A program made the translations under genes and the position numbers. DNA of 17,914 bases from JANRIZ01 sp033764445 (GTDB lineage: Bacteria > Verrucomicrobiota > Verrucomicrobiia > JAWXBN01), in contig JANRIZ010000054.1 in NCBI GenBank assembly GCA_033764445.1, forward strand, positions 1 to 17,914. The letters are read 5' to 3'. Below the pieces are notes generated by a model, which did not search any database, was not told the origin of the DNA, and worked only from the letters and a program-made list of their open reading frames with translations. Below, in pieces: positions 1 to 8,018 of the stretch (positions are counted from its first letter, which is position 1; each line of letters starts with the position of its first letter).

Positions 1-67
1 TCCACACACAAATCCACGGCCTCACTCCACACCCTGAGGTCTACAAACCCCATCGCACGTTCTGCCT

Positions 68-102
68 CTGAACCCGACATCCGGGAACCGGCAACCGGGA
101 AC
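68..102. repeat. Degenerate heptanucleotide array downstream of tpsB
   Basis: Five consecutive 7-base units can be read on the plus strand here, of the form CGGGAAC or CGGCAAC, with two more divergent units at the left end. On the minus strand they read GTTCCCG and GTTGCCG, resembling the units at 7959-8014. The rest of bases 1-144 holds no gene that I can support and no convincing terminator for the minus-strand operon ending at 145. Confidence 0.6.
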
Positions 103-144
103 TCTTTCTGCTCCCCCAACGGATGGAATGATCGTTTCATAAAT

Positions 145-1815
145 TCAGAAAAATTTCACGGTGGCTGTCGCGTAAAAAAGACCGTCGATTTCGGGGACCG
201 CCGCGCTGTGGCTGACGGGGATGCTGTAGCTGACATCAAAATTAAAACGCTCCGCCGGGAGGCGAAGTCCAATCCCGGTTCCGCTCAGGTACTGGTCGGT
301 ATCGGTGGCCTTGAATTCGCACCACCCCGCGTCAAAAAACGCATAGGGCTGGAGCTGACGGATCACCTGGTTGGCAAAAGAATTTTTGGTTTCCAACGGA
401 AATGAAAACAGCAGTTCATTCCGGGCAAAAACACCATCGTCCCCGGCGGTCGCACTGTCGCGATACCCGCGCACGGTGTAAAAGTCGCCCATGATGATCT
501 GCTCGCTCCCGTAAAGTCCCTCCAGGGAATACTGCCCCGCCACACTCGTACGAAACGCCAGCCACGAGGTGAGCGGCTGGTACCGGTAGACATTCATTTC
601 CCAGCGATTGAACTGCGCATGCGGCGCGTCATCGGGCAAACCCTGCGGGTCGACACTCGCGCCCAGCGCATCCAACCCACGCCTGTAATTGACGTCGACC
701 TGCCAGACGCCATTGTCGGGTCGCCAGACCTCCGTGACCCCGATCTTCAATGTGGTCAGACGCTGCGGCTGCAGCAGGACATCGTTGATGAATCGTCCCG
801 CCTCATTGACCGCAAGGGAGACATCGCCTGAGAACTTGTGTTCCCGGTCGCGGTAAAACACCTGGCCGACCCCGCCGCTGAGATTCCAGAACGTGCCGAA
901 AAGTTCGGCATCCGGTGAGAGGATCGAGTTGTATTCCGAATAGGAGGCCTCCGCATGGAGGTTCCACCACTGGCAGGGCACATGCAGGGAGGCCCCGACC
1001 GCGTTGAGATTGCGGGCCCCGAGATAATAGGCCGAAAGCGTTTCATTCAAGGCCAGCAGATTGTCCACCTCCGTCGTGCCCCGCACACGGTCGCGTCCGG
1101 TGGAACCCTGTCCGAGATTGTCGTACGACGCATTCGCGCGCCATGGAAAGGCGGCCTCATTTTTGACATCCACAATCGAGCCACCCTCTTTTTCCCCCGG
1201 CTGAAGCTGAAGCTGCGCGCGGGCTGAAGGCGCATGGTTGAGCTGGTCCAGACCCTGTTCGAGTGCGAACATGTTCAGCCCCTCCCCGGTCCAGTCCGGA
1301 AACGCCATCCGCGCCCGGAGACGGTCCCTCCAACTGTTGGCATTGATATGGATACTCTCAATCCTGCCCTCGATGACCCGGAGTTTAAGCAATTTTGTCT
1401 GGGCGATATTCTGCGGCTGGATATACACACGGGTGGTGGCCCAGCCCCGGTCAATATAGGCATTGGTCAGGGCGGTGATCATCTTATTGATTCCCGCACG
1501 GTTGATTTCCTTTCCCTCATAGGGGGCGACCACCTCACGAATAGCCTCCGCATCGAGATGGGTATTTCCCTCCAGCTCCACCCGGTTAATCAGAAACCCG
1601 GGTTCATCCTCCGGAAGCTCAACAGAGGACTCCTGTGTGGGTTGCCCCAGATCCAATGTTTCGGGCGGCTTGTCCAGATTCTGTTCGCGCTGGATCCGCA
1701 GCTGGTCACGGCGAAAGCGTTCTCCCGGATTCTCAACCGGTGCGCCCACCTGCGCAGAAAGCGACCTGGTGAGGAGCACTCCACAAATGACAGAAATGAG
1801 TGCGTGACTTTTCAT
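145..1815 (-). CDS. Two-partner secretion outer-membrane transporter (TpsB; ShlB/FhaC/HecB family)
   Basis: This 556-residue protein is the outer-membrane pore that exports and releases the TpsA protein encoded just upstream. Residues 1-21 form a signal peptide ending in LSAQ. A charged stretch (about 30-50) resembles the plug helix H1 and linker of FhaC. Residues about 74-155 form a ShlB-type POTRA domain (FLINRVELEGNTHLD ... YIDRGWATTRVYIQPQ), followed by a second POTRA-like region. The C-terminal half is a 16-strand-type beta barrel with the family's conserved VRGY at residues 448-451 (loop L6) and ends in an aromatic residue (KFF), as outer-membrane barrels do. Length matches the family. 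Its ATG overlaps the TAA of tpsA in TAATG, with GGGAGGA inside the end of tpsA as ribosome binding site, so the two are translationally coupled. Confidence 0.95.
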   Translation of the reverse strand: MKSHALISVICGVLLTRSLSAQVGAPVENPGERFRRDQLRIQREQNLDKPPETLDLGQPTQESSVELPEDEPGFLINRVELEGNTHLDAEAIREVVAPYEGKEINRAGINKMITALTNAYIDRGWATTRVYIQPQNIAQTKLLKLRVIEGRIESIHINANSWRDRLRARMAFPDWTGEGLNMFALEQGLDQLNHAPSARAQLQLQPGEKEGGSIVDVKNEAAFPWRANASYDNLGQGSTGRDRVRGTTEVDNLLALNETLSAYYLGARNLNAVGASLHVPCQWWNLHAEASYSEYNSILSPDAELFGTFWNLSGGVGQVFYRDREHKFSGDVSLAVNEAGRFINDVLLQPQRLTTLKIGVTEVWRPDNGVWQVDVNYRRGLDALGASVDPQGLPDDAPHAQFNRWEMNVYRYQPLTSWLAFRTSVAGQYSLEGLYGSEQIIMGDFYTVRGYRDSATAGDDGVFARNELLFSFPLETKNSFANQVIRQLQPYAFFDAGWCEFKATDTDQYLSGTGIGLRLPAERFNFDVSYSIPVSHSAAVPEIDGLFYATATVKFF

Positions 1816-4256
1816 TAAAAAAATCCTCCCAGGAATCCAAAGGCCTCTCCCATAGTCACCGGGCTCTCGGATTCCGGCTGACGCAGATACAACACGCCAC
1901 CGGGGGCGATCACCCCGTTGGCACCAGAGAGGACTCCCCCGCTGACAGTAACCACCCCGGCGGCATTCAGTTCCACGGTTTCCCCCAGTGAAATGAGAGT
2001 GCCACCCTGGTCGAAAGCCAATACCTTCACCTTGCGACCTCCGCCAAAAATCCCCCTCAACCCGTTTTTCCGTGAGTAGAGCGTGTAGTTTTTCAATGAC
2101 CGGATGTCGATGGTTGGGGCATCAATGCGCAGACGTTCAAAGGCCAGCAACTCTCCGCCCTCGCTGACAAATCCGCCGGGTGCGGTGATCATGATGGATT
2201 GTGAGGCGGACATTGTTCCTCCGTTGATCGTGATGGAGCTTTCCCCGCTGCTGCGGCGACTCAGGAACCCGCTGCCTTTTTCAAACCAGGCGGACCCTGA
2301 AATCACCGCACTGCTTTCGACGCGCCCCACGCTGGCAATCGTAATGGCCCCGTCATTGGCATCAATCTCTCCGCCCAAATTGCGCACGCTTCCGGCATTG
2401 ATCGTGACGTCCCCGTTGGCGATCACGTAGGCGAGTTTCCCCGGCAATGCCAGGTCCCCGTACGTGAGACGCCAGCCGCGGGTTTTCGCGGTAAAAAAGA
2501 GGAATCCCCCGGAGGAGCGGCTGTATTCCTCGATCTGCCCGGCATTGGGCGCATCCCGGCGCAAAATGCGGTTGAGAAATTCACCGGGTGCATTGAACAC
2601 CACATCCCTGTTGGAAATCAGACGCCCGGCTGTGTTTTCAATGCCACTGCCACTGGTGATGGAAAGATCATCCTCCTCCGCAAAAACAATCGCCTGATGC
2701 CGGGCATCATCGGTCAGGTTGATGACGTGGCCCGCCGCATTCAACGTCACGGCACCAAGACTCGCGGGATCGGCGGCATTGCGCTGCCGACCCTGGATCA
2801 GGCTGTTTTGGTTGAGAATATCCCCCGCCGTGGTGCCCAGGCCCAGGGCCCCTCCCGCCGCGACCAACTCACTGCGCCGCCCGCCAAAATTCCGGGCAGA
2901 AAATCCGGTGACCTCCAGTTTCAAATGCGTCCCGGAAATCATCCGCGCCCCGGTCAGCTCGGCACGGCCTGTCAGAGTGGGAGTCACCTCCCCCGCAGTC
3001 AGAAACGTGCCCCGGGTCTCCTGCAGGGATTGCAGGGTCAGATTCCACCCGTGCAGGTCCAAGGTCTGGGAGGCGGTCAGCTGGAGGTCCGCAAAGTCCA
3101 AATCCTGCCCGGCAGCATACAGGCCGATGCCCCCGCCCCGGGCTGTGACGGCCAATGCCTCCGCACCGCCCTGCAAAACCATCGGTCCCGTGGCGTTCGC
3201 GGCCAATTTTCCAAGGGTGATGTCCCCGAGCGTGCCATCCCCGGCCTCGATTTTTCCACCCCCGCGCCATCCGACCTCATCAACCTGCATGTCCAGATGA
3301 CGTCCGGCCACAAGTGCCGGTGCTGCGGGGCCCGGACGGGACACCTTGAGCCGGGTGCCGCTGGCAATCATATCCCGCCCCGCTGTGATCGAACCGCCTT
3401 CGACAATGATTTCCCCCGTGGAGGAGAGTGTAAAATCCCCGGCGGTGGCATGGATGCTCCCGGCATGGCGCACCCCGGCCCCGGCATCCGTGACGGCCAT
3501 CTGAATGCGGCTCGCACTCATGGCCATGCGGCTGGACATTTCCACCAGGATGACACCCGGGCTGGAGGCCGTCCCGGGGGTGACCTGGGCCCAGACCGCC
3601 GTGTCGTTGAGCGGGCTGACCGAGACATCCACCTCGGCACGGCTTTCCCCGGCGGTGATCCGGATCGAGGAATTCGCCCCACTGCGGCTGTTGACCACGG
3701 GACCGTCAAGGGAAAGTTCGCGCGCGATCAATTCCAGATGTGTGAACGCCCCGGAAAGTCCGTCGGCTCCAATGGCAATGCGCCCCGCACTGGTATTGAG
3801 AACCTGATTGTCCTGAAAGACCCCCGGCGCAATCTCGCGGGGCACACTCGAGCGTTGCCCCGTGGAAAGGATCAACCCACCCATGTTTTGAAAGGTGCCG
3901 CCATTGACCAGAATGCCCTGGGGATTGGCGATGATCACATGGGCCCGTGGTCCGAGAACCTCCAGTTTCCCGGCAAGGATGCTGGGGTCTGTCCCGGTCA
4001 CCTGGTTGACGATGGTGCGGGCGCCGACGGTCGAATTGTCCAAATCCACTCCGGCAGCGGAGACATTGAACCGTGTGTAGGTATTCAAACTCGTTCCACC
4101 CGCATCCCCCGGCGCAATGTGCACGGTGCTTTTGCCGGCCCCGTCAACGGTCACGGTCGTCGCGGTCCCGCCATCAGGCACCACGGACTGTCCGTGCAAT
4201 CCGGAACAGAATGCCCCGATCAATAAGAGTCTATATAACGTGAATCCGCACATCAT
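1815..4256 (-). CDS. Two-partner secretion exoprotein (TpsA; filamentous haemagglutinin-type)
   Basis: This is the exported partner of the adjacent TpsB. With the ATG at 4256 it has 813 residues. That start is preferred because GGAGG lies 10 bases upstream and a signal peptide follows at once (hydrophobic core YRLLLIGAF, cleavage near LHGQ). An in-frame TTG at 4331 would add 25 residues. Residues about 23-250 are the TPS domain: NTYTRFNV at 58-65 and NPQGI at 111-115 match the conserved FNV and NPNGI elements that TpsB recognises. The remainder is Gly/Ser/Thr-rich repetitive beta-helix sequence. The mature protein has no cysteine, as is usual for this class. It is short beside FhaB-like adhesins (thousands of residues), shows no haemolysin or CdiA toxin domain, and ends in GGFF. 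An adhesin or surface role is likely; the target is unknown. Confidence 0.93.
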   Translation of the reverse strand: MMCGFTLYRLLLIGAFCSGLHGQSVVPDGGTATTVTVDGAGKSTVHIAPGDAGGTSLNTYTRFNVSAAGVDLDNSTVGARTIVNQVTGTDPSILAGKLEVLGPRAHVIIANPQGILVNGGTFQNMGGLILSTGQRSSVPREIAPGVFQDNQVLNTSAGRIAIGADGLSGAFTHLELIARELSLDGPVVNSRSGANSSIRITAGESRAEVDVSVSPLNDTAVWAQVTPGTASSPGVILVEMSSRMAMSASRIQMAVTDAGAGVRHAGSIHATAGDFTLSSTGEIIVEGGSITAGRDMIASGTRLKVSRPGPAAPALVAGRHLDMQVDEVGWRGGGKIEAGDGTLGDITLGKLAANATGPMVLQGGAEALAVTARGGGIGLYAAGQDLDFADLQLTASQTLDLHGWNLTLQSLQETRGTFLTAGEVTPTLTGRAELTGARMISGTHLKLEVTGFSARNFGGRRSELVAAGGALGLGTTAGDILNQNSLIQGRQRNAADPASLGAVTLNAAGHVINLTDDARHQAIVFAEEDDLSITSGSGIENTAGRLISNRDVVFNAPGEFLNRILRRDAPNAGQIEEYSRSSGGFLFFTAKTRGWRLTYGDLALPGKLAYVIANGDVTINAGSVRNLGGEIDANDGAITIASVGRVESSAVISGSAWFEKGSGFLSRRSSGESSITINGGTMSASQSIMITAPGGFVSEGGELLAFERLRIDAPTIDIRSLKNYTLYSRKNGLRGIFGGGRKVKVLAFDQGGTLISLGETVELNAAGVVTVSGGVLSGANGVIAPGGVLYLRQPESESPVTMGEAFGFLGGFF

Positions 4257-4266
4257 TCCCCCCATT

Positions 4267-4271
4267 CCTCC
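4267..4271 (-). promoter_or_regulatory. Ribosome binding site deciding the tpsA start
   Basis: GGAGG on the minus strand sits 10 bases before the ATG at 4256. A third ATG at 4265 is only one base from it, too close to use it. The longer reading from the TTG at 4331 has no comparable site that I can see. Confidence 0.6.
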
Positions 4272-4381
4272 GGTTGAAAATCCATTGGCAAAAAAATCAC
4301 CCAGGGATTTTTTCAAATTGGACGGGCTCAAAATACAAATTTGCCCGAGTCGGTCAAATCAAATGAAAAACATTGACGCAC

Positions 4382-4410
4382 TTTTTCCGAATCATTTTGA
4401 TTCTGAAAAA
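4382..4410. promoter_or_regulatory. Perfect palindrome in the tpsAB leader (operator or 5' stem-loop)
   Basis: Half-sites TTTTTC-N-GAATCA and TGATTC-N-GAAAAA are exact inverted repeats around a 3-base centre, 12 paired positions per arm. The element starts 7 bases downstream of a TATAAT box on the minus strand, so it would overlap or directly follow the transcription start of tpsAB. No T-run follows a GC-rich stem on either strand, so it does not look like an intrinsic terminator for galK. A repressor operator or a leader RNA hairpin would both fit. Confidence 0.55.
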
Positions 4411-4417
4411 TATGAGG

Positions 4418-4423
4418 ATTATA
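4418..4423 (-). promoter_or_regulatory. Candidate -10 box for tpsAB
   Basis: An exact TATAAT lies on the minus strand in an AT-rich stretch, 162 bases upstream of the tpsA ATG. I see no good -35 hexamer at 16-18 bases; TTGTGG lies 21 bases away. A factor-dependent promoter or a chance match are both possible. The leader would be about 155 bases long. Confidence 0.4.
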
Positions 4424-4480
4424 ATCGGACTTTTTTGACGGATTCCACAATTACTAATCCAGCCGATCCCTCCAGATGGC

Positions 4481-5572
4481 TCACACCAACTGCGCCCCGT
4501 CACCGGCCTGGGTCTCAAAAATCCGGGCACTGATCCCGGTCTTGTCCCTGTAAAATTTTGCCACGTGCACGGCGAAGTCCCGCACTTTCTCGCGACGGAC
4601 CAAATTGATGGTCGCCCCGCCAAAGCCGCCGCCACTCAGACGCGCCCCGAGGCATCCGTCAAATCCCGCAGCCGCCTCGACAAGCACGTCCAGCTCCGGA
4701 CAACTGTTTTCGAAATTGTGGATGGAGCTTCGGTGGGACTCGAACATCAGCCGCCCGAATTCCTCCACCCGGCCCTTTCTCAAAGCGACCACACCCCCGG
4801 CCACACGCGCATTTTCCCCGATGACATGCGCGGCCCGCCGGTGGGGCACGGACTCCGTGTCGGCAAGATGCGTCCGCAGCATCGTCTCATCCGCGTCCCT
4901 CAGGGCGGGAACGTGCATCCGCCGCGCGGCCTCCTCGCAACTCTGTCGGCGCTCGTTGTACTCGCCGGAAACCAGGCGGTGTTTGACATTGGTGTGGGCG
5001 ATGACAAAGCTGACCTCCTCGGGAAGACTGACCAGACCGACCTCCAGGCTCCGGCAATCGATGTGGACGGCATGGTTGCGCCGGCCAAAAAGCGAGGAAA
5101 TCTGGTCGAGCAGTCCGCACTGCACCCCGACAAACCGGTTCTCCGCCGCCTGGGCGATTTTGGCCGTTTCCATCCGGTCGGCCCGGAACCCGAACATTTT
5201 TTGAAGCGCCAGCAATGTCGCCACCTCCAGGGCGGCCGAACTGCTCAATCCCGAGCCCATGGGAATCGAGCTGCCGATCTCCAGCTCAAACCCGCCGAGT
5301 TTCTCCCCGCGTTGGTGCAGCTGGCCGACAACCCCCAGCACATAGTTGGCCCACGGATGATCGGCACTGGACCGGATGTCCCGGTTCTCGAATTCCGCGC
5401 TTTCCCGCAGCTCCAGACTCCTGAGCAAAATGCGCCCGTCCTCGCGCCGCGTCCCGTTGACGCGGGTCACACGGTCCACGGCGATGGCCATGACCAGACC
5501 CTGGTTGTAGTCGGTATGGTTGCCGAGCAATTCAGCCCGGCCGGGAGCGGAGGCAGTGACCCGGGGATACAT
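4481..5572 (-). CDS. galK: Galactokinase (GHMP kinase family)
   Basis: This 363-residue cytoplasmic enzyme should phosphorylate galactose with ATP to galactose-1-phosphate, the first committed Leloir step. All three GHMP motifs are present. The galactokinase signature is at residues 9-25 (APGRAELLGNHTDYNQG), the ATP-binding loop PMGSGLSSSAA at about 104-114, and the C-terminal GARLSGGGFGGA at 309-320. The presumed catalytic Asp is D156 in CGLLDQ, and R12 is the conserved N-terminal arginine. The signature reads ELLGNH where classical GalK has NLIGEH; I recall this variant from galactokinase-like proteins of other bacteria, so substrate specificity is less certain than the fold. The ATG overlaps the stop of the upstream OmpA-like gene (TGATG), which implies coupling. 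No galT, galE or transporter is in the window. Confidence 0.88.
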   Translation of the reverse strand: MYPRVTASAPGRAELLGNHTDYNQGLVMAIAVDRVTRVNGTRREDGRILLRSLELRESAEFENRDIRSSADHPWANYVLGVVGQLHQRGEKLGGFELEIGSSIPMGSGLSSSAALEVATLLALQKMFGFRADRMETAKIAQAAENRFVGVQCGLLDQISSLFGRRNHAVHIDCRSLEVGLVSLPEEVSFVIAHTNVKHRLVSGEYNERRQSCEEAARRMHVPALRDADETMLRTHLADTESVPHRRAAHVIGENARVAGGVVALRKGRVEEFGRLMFESHRSSIHNFENSCPELDVLVEAAAGFDGCLGARLSGGGFGGATINLVRREKVRDFAVHVAKFYRDKTGISARIFETQAGDGAQLV

Positions 5573-6588
5573 CAGGGGGCGGGCTTGGAGGTTGTTTTTT
5601 TGCGCGGGGCGGAGGGTTTGGGCTTGGGAGGCTGGGGCTCTTTCACCTTGTCAGGGGCTCTGGGAACCGCCTCTGCCGCCGGGGTGACCGTATCGGGCAC
5701 CGGGACCCACACACCGGGGGCGGCAGCGGGGGCAGGCTCGGCACTCACCGGGCTGGCCGCGGCGGCGGCAGGCATCTGGGGCATCCCGGCATAGCCGGGA
5801 ACCAGGACAATTTCGATGCGCCGATTGAGCGCCTTGTTTCCCTCTGAATCATTCGCGGCGACCGGACGGCTGTCCGCCAGCCCCATGGCCTCCAACCGCG
5901 AGGAGGAGACACCCTTTTCGATGAGATACCGGACGGCGGTGCAGGCGCGTGCCGTGGAAAGTTCCCAGTTGCTGGGATAGGCTTCTGCCAGGCGTCCGCT
6001 CACAGGAACGCTATCCGTATGGCCCTCGATGCGGGCCACGCGATCGGGAAATTTCTGCATCACCAGGGAAATCTTTGCCAGCACCTCCTCGGCGGCGGGT
6101 TTGAGGTCGAGCTTGCCGGACTCAAACAGAATGCGGTCGGTCAGCTTGATGGTCACATTGCCGCCGCTTTCGGAGACGGAGACGTCCTTGTTGGCGATCT
6201 GTTTTTTGAGATCATCCTGCAGACGGCTGTAGGCGGTATCAATTTCCAGTTTTTCCCGGAGCACCCGCTCCTTTTCCTCGGCAATCTTCTCCGCCTTGGT
6301 CTGGGTCTCGGTCAGGTCTTTGCGCGTTTTCGATATTTCCGTGTCCAGATTCTTGAGCTGGGACTCCAGACCTCCCAACCGTTCCCGCAGGCGTTCGTGA
6401 TCGGCCTGGACCACGCGGTGGTCCTCGCTCAGACGGTCATATTTTTTCTGCAAAACGGCACTCTGGTTTTGAAAAAAGAACGCCGCCGCACCGGCCACCA
6501 GTGCCGCCACCCCCAGGATGATCGCCAGCAGGGTCGGCAGGGGGGACGCGGATGCGGAACGATTCCGACGGGGGACATTTTCTTCCAT
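5572..6588 (-). CDS. OmpA-family peptidoglycan-binding protein with N-terminal membrane anchor and coiled coil
   Basis: This 338-residue protein has one membrane helix (about 17-39), a long charged coiled coil (about 44-135), an OmpA C-terminal domain (about 150-262) and a Pro/Ala/Lys-rich tail ending in KKTTSKPAP. The OmpA domain shows FESGKLDLKPAA, GHTDSVP with D192, the LSTARA helix with R214, and NRRIEIVL; D192 and R214 match the pair that binds diaminopimelate in OmpA-like domains. The anchor carries no acidic residue, unlike the MotB stator helix, so a flagellar motor role is unlikely. It probably spans from the inner membrane to peptidoglycan. The extended basic tail after the OmpA domain is uncommon. 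It is first in a coupled pair with galactokinase. Confidence 0.88.
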   Translation of the reverse strand: MEENVPRRNRSASASPLPTLLAIILGVAALVAGAAAFFFQNQSAVLQKKYDRLSEDHRVVQADHERLRERLGGLESQLKNLDTEISKTRKDLTETQTKAEKIAEEKERVLREKLEIDTAYSRLQDDLKKQIANKDVSVSESGGNVTIKLTDRILFESGKLDLKPAAEEVLAKISLVMQKFPDRVARIEGHTDSVPVSGRLAEAYPSNWELSTARACTAVRYLIEKGVSSSRLEAMGLADSRPVAANDSEGNKALNRRIEIVLVPGYAGMPQMPAAAAASPVSAEPAPAAAPGVWVPVPDTVTPAAEAVPRAPDKVKEPQPPKPKPSAPRKKTTSKPAP

Positions 6589-6642
6589 AGGGTTTATCTA
6601 TCCGTTGCGCTCCAAATGTCGAACCGGAAATGATCCCAGCCA

Positions 6643-6670
6643 GTTTTCCGTTGGGTGTTGGGCGGGCAGA
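6643..6670 (+). repeat. Degenerate heptanucleotide array between the OmpA-like gene and the 6792 gene
   Basis: Four 7-base units can be read, including GTTGGGT and GTTGGGC side by side. The array lies in the 203-base gap between two divergent genes. Units resemble those at 7959 (GCGTTGG, GCGTGGG). Confidence 0.5.
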
Positions 6671-6713
6671 ATCAGAGAACGGTCTTGGAACCTTCAAAAT
6701 GAAACATTTTTCC

Positions 6714-6741
6714 CATCCGCGCTCTCTGCGACATCTGCGGG
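6714..6741 (+). repeat. Dispersed ATCCGCG...ACATCTGCGGG element, copy 1
   Basis: By eye this aligns with 8019-8046 over about 28 bases with one single-base indel and two or so substitutions; both begin ATCCGCG and end GACATCTGCGGG apart from small changes. It lies about 50 bases before the start codon at 6792. Confidence 0.55.
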
Positions 6742-6791
6742 TTTCCCGATTCCGCGCTGGCCTTGTCCCCGGCTTTTGCTAAGACACGTCC

Positions 6792-7958
6792 ATGACTCCC
6801 ACGGTGGCCTATCTGTCGGAAGGCAGACTCCATATCAAGGAACCCGAAAAACCGGTCCGGGAAATCCCCAGTCATTTTGCACAAACCCTCAAGGAGCGCC
6901 TCCAGCAGATCCACCAGCGCAACGAATGGAAAAACCAGGGCCGCGGCGCACAATTCGCCGGGCGGGCCATGGGGTCGCCGGACCTGAATCTTCCGGCGGC
7001 CATGATCAGCAGCATCACCTCCGCCTCCACCCCGGGCGAAGTCATCTACGCCCTGCGCACGGATGAAATCGGCGGTGTGTTCCGCATCAAGACCACAGGC
7101 GTGGAGGAACACCGCCTCCGGCACAGCCAGAAAATGTTCATCCATTACCTCTGCCGCCACCCGGCCACACACAAAATCGCCTGCTCGGTCGACAACAGCG
7201 ACGGCACCAGCAGCCTCGCGGTCATGGAACCCGATGCCTCGCATCTCCATGAACTGACCGAGGGCGATTCCCTGGATATCGCCCCCTCCTGGGTGCCCGG
7301 CACGGAAAACGACCTGATCTTTCAATCCGCCGGGCTCGGACGGGACCGCGAGGGTCTGATCATCGGGCTCGGACCCTTTGCCATCGAAAAACTCACGGGC
7401 GATACCGGCGAGATCGAAACCCTTCTTCAAGACCCGAAAACCGACTTCCTGCTCCCCCGCCTGGATGGGGCCGGACGCCTGCTCTACATCCGCCGCCCCT
7501 ATAAACCTCCGGGACAAACCTCCTTCTGGCATTCCGTCTGGGACGCGGTGATGATTCCCTTCCGTCTCCTGGGTGCGCTTTTTGCCTTCCTGAATGCTTT
7601 TTCCTATCTTTTTTCCGGCAAACCCCTCACACGCGCCGGCGGCCCGAAAAGCCAAAACAACGAACTGCGGCAGATGCGCATCTGGGGGCATCTGGTCCAC
7701 GCAAAGGCCACTCTCGACACACACAAACAAAGCGGGGACGAAACCCCCGATCTGGTGCCTCGGGACTGGGAACTGTGCCGGGAGGAAGACGGCGCTGAAA
7801 CCGTCCTCGCCCGCGGGGTGCTCTATTACGATCTCGGCCCGGAAAACTCCCTCGTTTACACCAACGGCTCCGGCGTGTTCCACCTCACCGCCGATGGCAA
7901 AAAAAACACCCTGTGCAAGGGCCGTGGCATCGAACAGATCAGCATCCTGCCGGGATGA
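6792..7958 (+). CDS. Uncharacterised protein, propeller-like repeats with an internal membrane segment
   Basis: I do not recognise this 388-residue protein. The N-terminal 60 residues are charged and helical (AQTLKERLQQIHQRNEW). From about 70 the sequence looks like WD40/TolB-type beta-propeller blades (EVIYALRTDEIGGVFRIK, KIACSVDNSDGTSSLAVME, DIAPSWVPGTENDLIFQS, LLYIRR). A hydrophobic segment at about 250-277 (IPFRLLGALFAFLNAF) interrupts the blades, followed by a last blade (LVYTNGSGVFHLTADG). There is no signal peptide. The start at 6792 lacks a clear ribosome binding site. It is transcribed divergently from the OmpA-like gene. A long minus-strand reading frame covers the same bases, but this strand has the codon pattern and protein character of a real gene. 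Confidence 0.72.
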   Translation: MTPTVAYLSEGRLHIKEPEKPVREIPSHFAQTLKERLQQIHQRNEWKNQGRGAQFAGRAMGSPDLNLPAAMISSITSASTPGEVIYALRTDEIGGVFRIKTTGVEEHRLRHSQKMFIHYLCRHPATHKIACSVDNSDGTSSLAVMEPDASHLHELTEGDSLDIAPSWVPGTENDLIFQSAGLGRDREGLIIGLGPFAIEKLTGDTGEIETLLQDPKTDFLLPRLDGAGRLLYIRRPYKPPGQTSFWHSVWDAVMIPFRLLGALFAFLNAFSYLFSGKPLTRAGGPKSQNNELRQMRIWGHLVHAKATLDTHKQSGDETPDLVPRDWELCREEDGAETVLARGVLYYDLGPENSLVYTNGSGVFHLTADGKKNTLCKGRGIEQISILPG

Positions 7959-8014
7959 GCGTTGGGCGTGGGGAATTTGGTTGCCGGTTCTCGGTTCTGG
8001 GTTGTCGGCATTTA
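7959..8014 (+). repeat. Eight-unit degenerate heptanucleotide array upstream of hicB
   Basis: Directly after the TGA of the preceding gene, 56 bases divide into eight 7-base units in a single phase. Each starts with G and most end in G; examples are GCGTTGG, GCGTGGG, GTTGCCG, GTTCTCG and GTTGTCG. Bases 7959-7986 match 8612-8639 at 26 of 28 positions. Confidence 0.7.
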
Positions 8015-8018
8015 AAAA

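Noticed and set aside
2697..4226. 509-residue plus-strand reading frame
   Set aside because: Low-complexity Gly/Pro/Arg translation, antisense to tpsA, which has clear family motifs; a by-product of high GC.
4382..4410. Intrinsic terminator for galactokinase
   Set aside because: The stem is AT-rich and no T-run follows it on the minus strand; its place beside a -10 box fits an operator or leader hairpin better.
4565..5794. 409-residue plus-strand reading frame
   Set aside because: Antisense to galactokinase and the OmpA-like gene, both certain; no recognisable motif.
5572..6588. MotB-type flagellar stator
   Set aside because: The membrane helix lacks the essential aspartate, and no motA or flagellar gene is nearby.
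6589..6640. OmpA-like gene promoter TCGACA-16-TAGATA
   Set aside because: The -35 is fair but the -10 matches only three of six and lies directly against the start codon; not strong enough to list.
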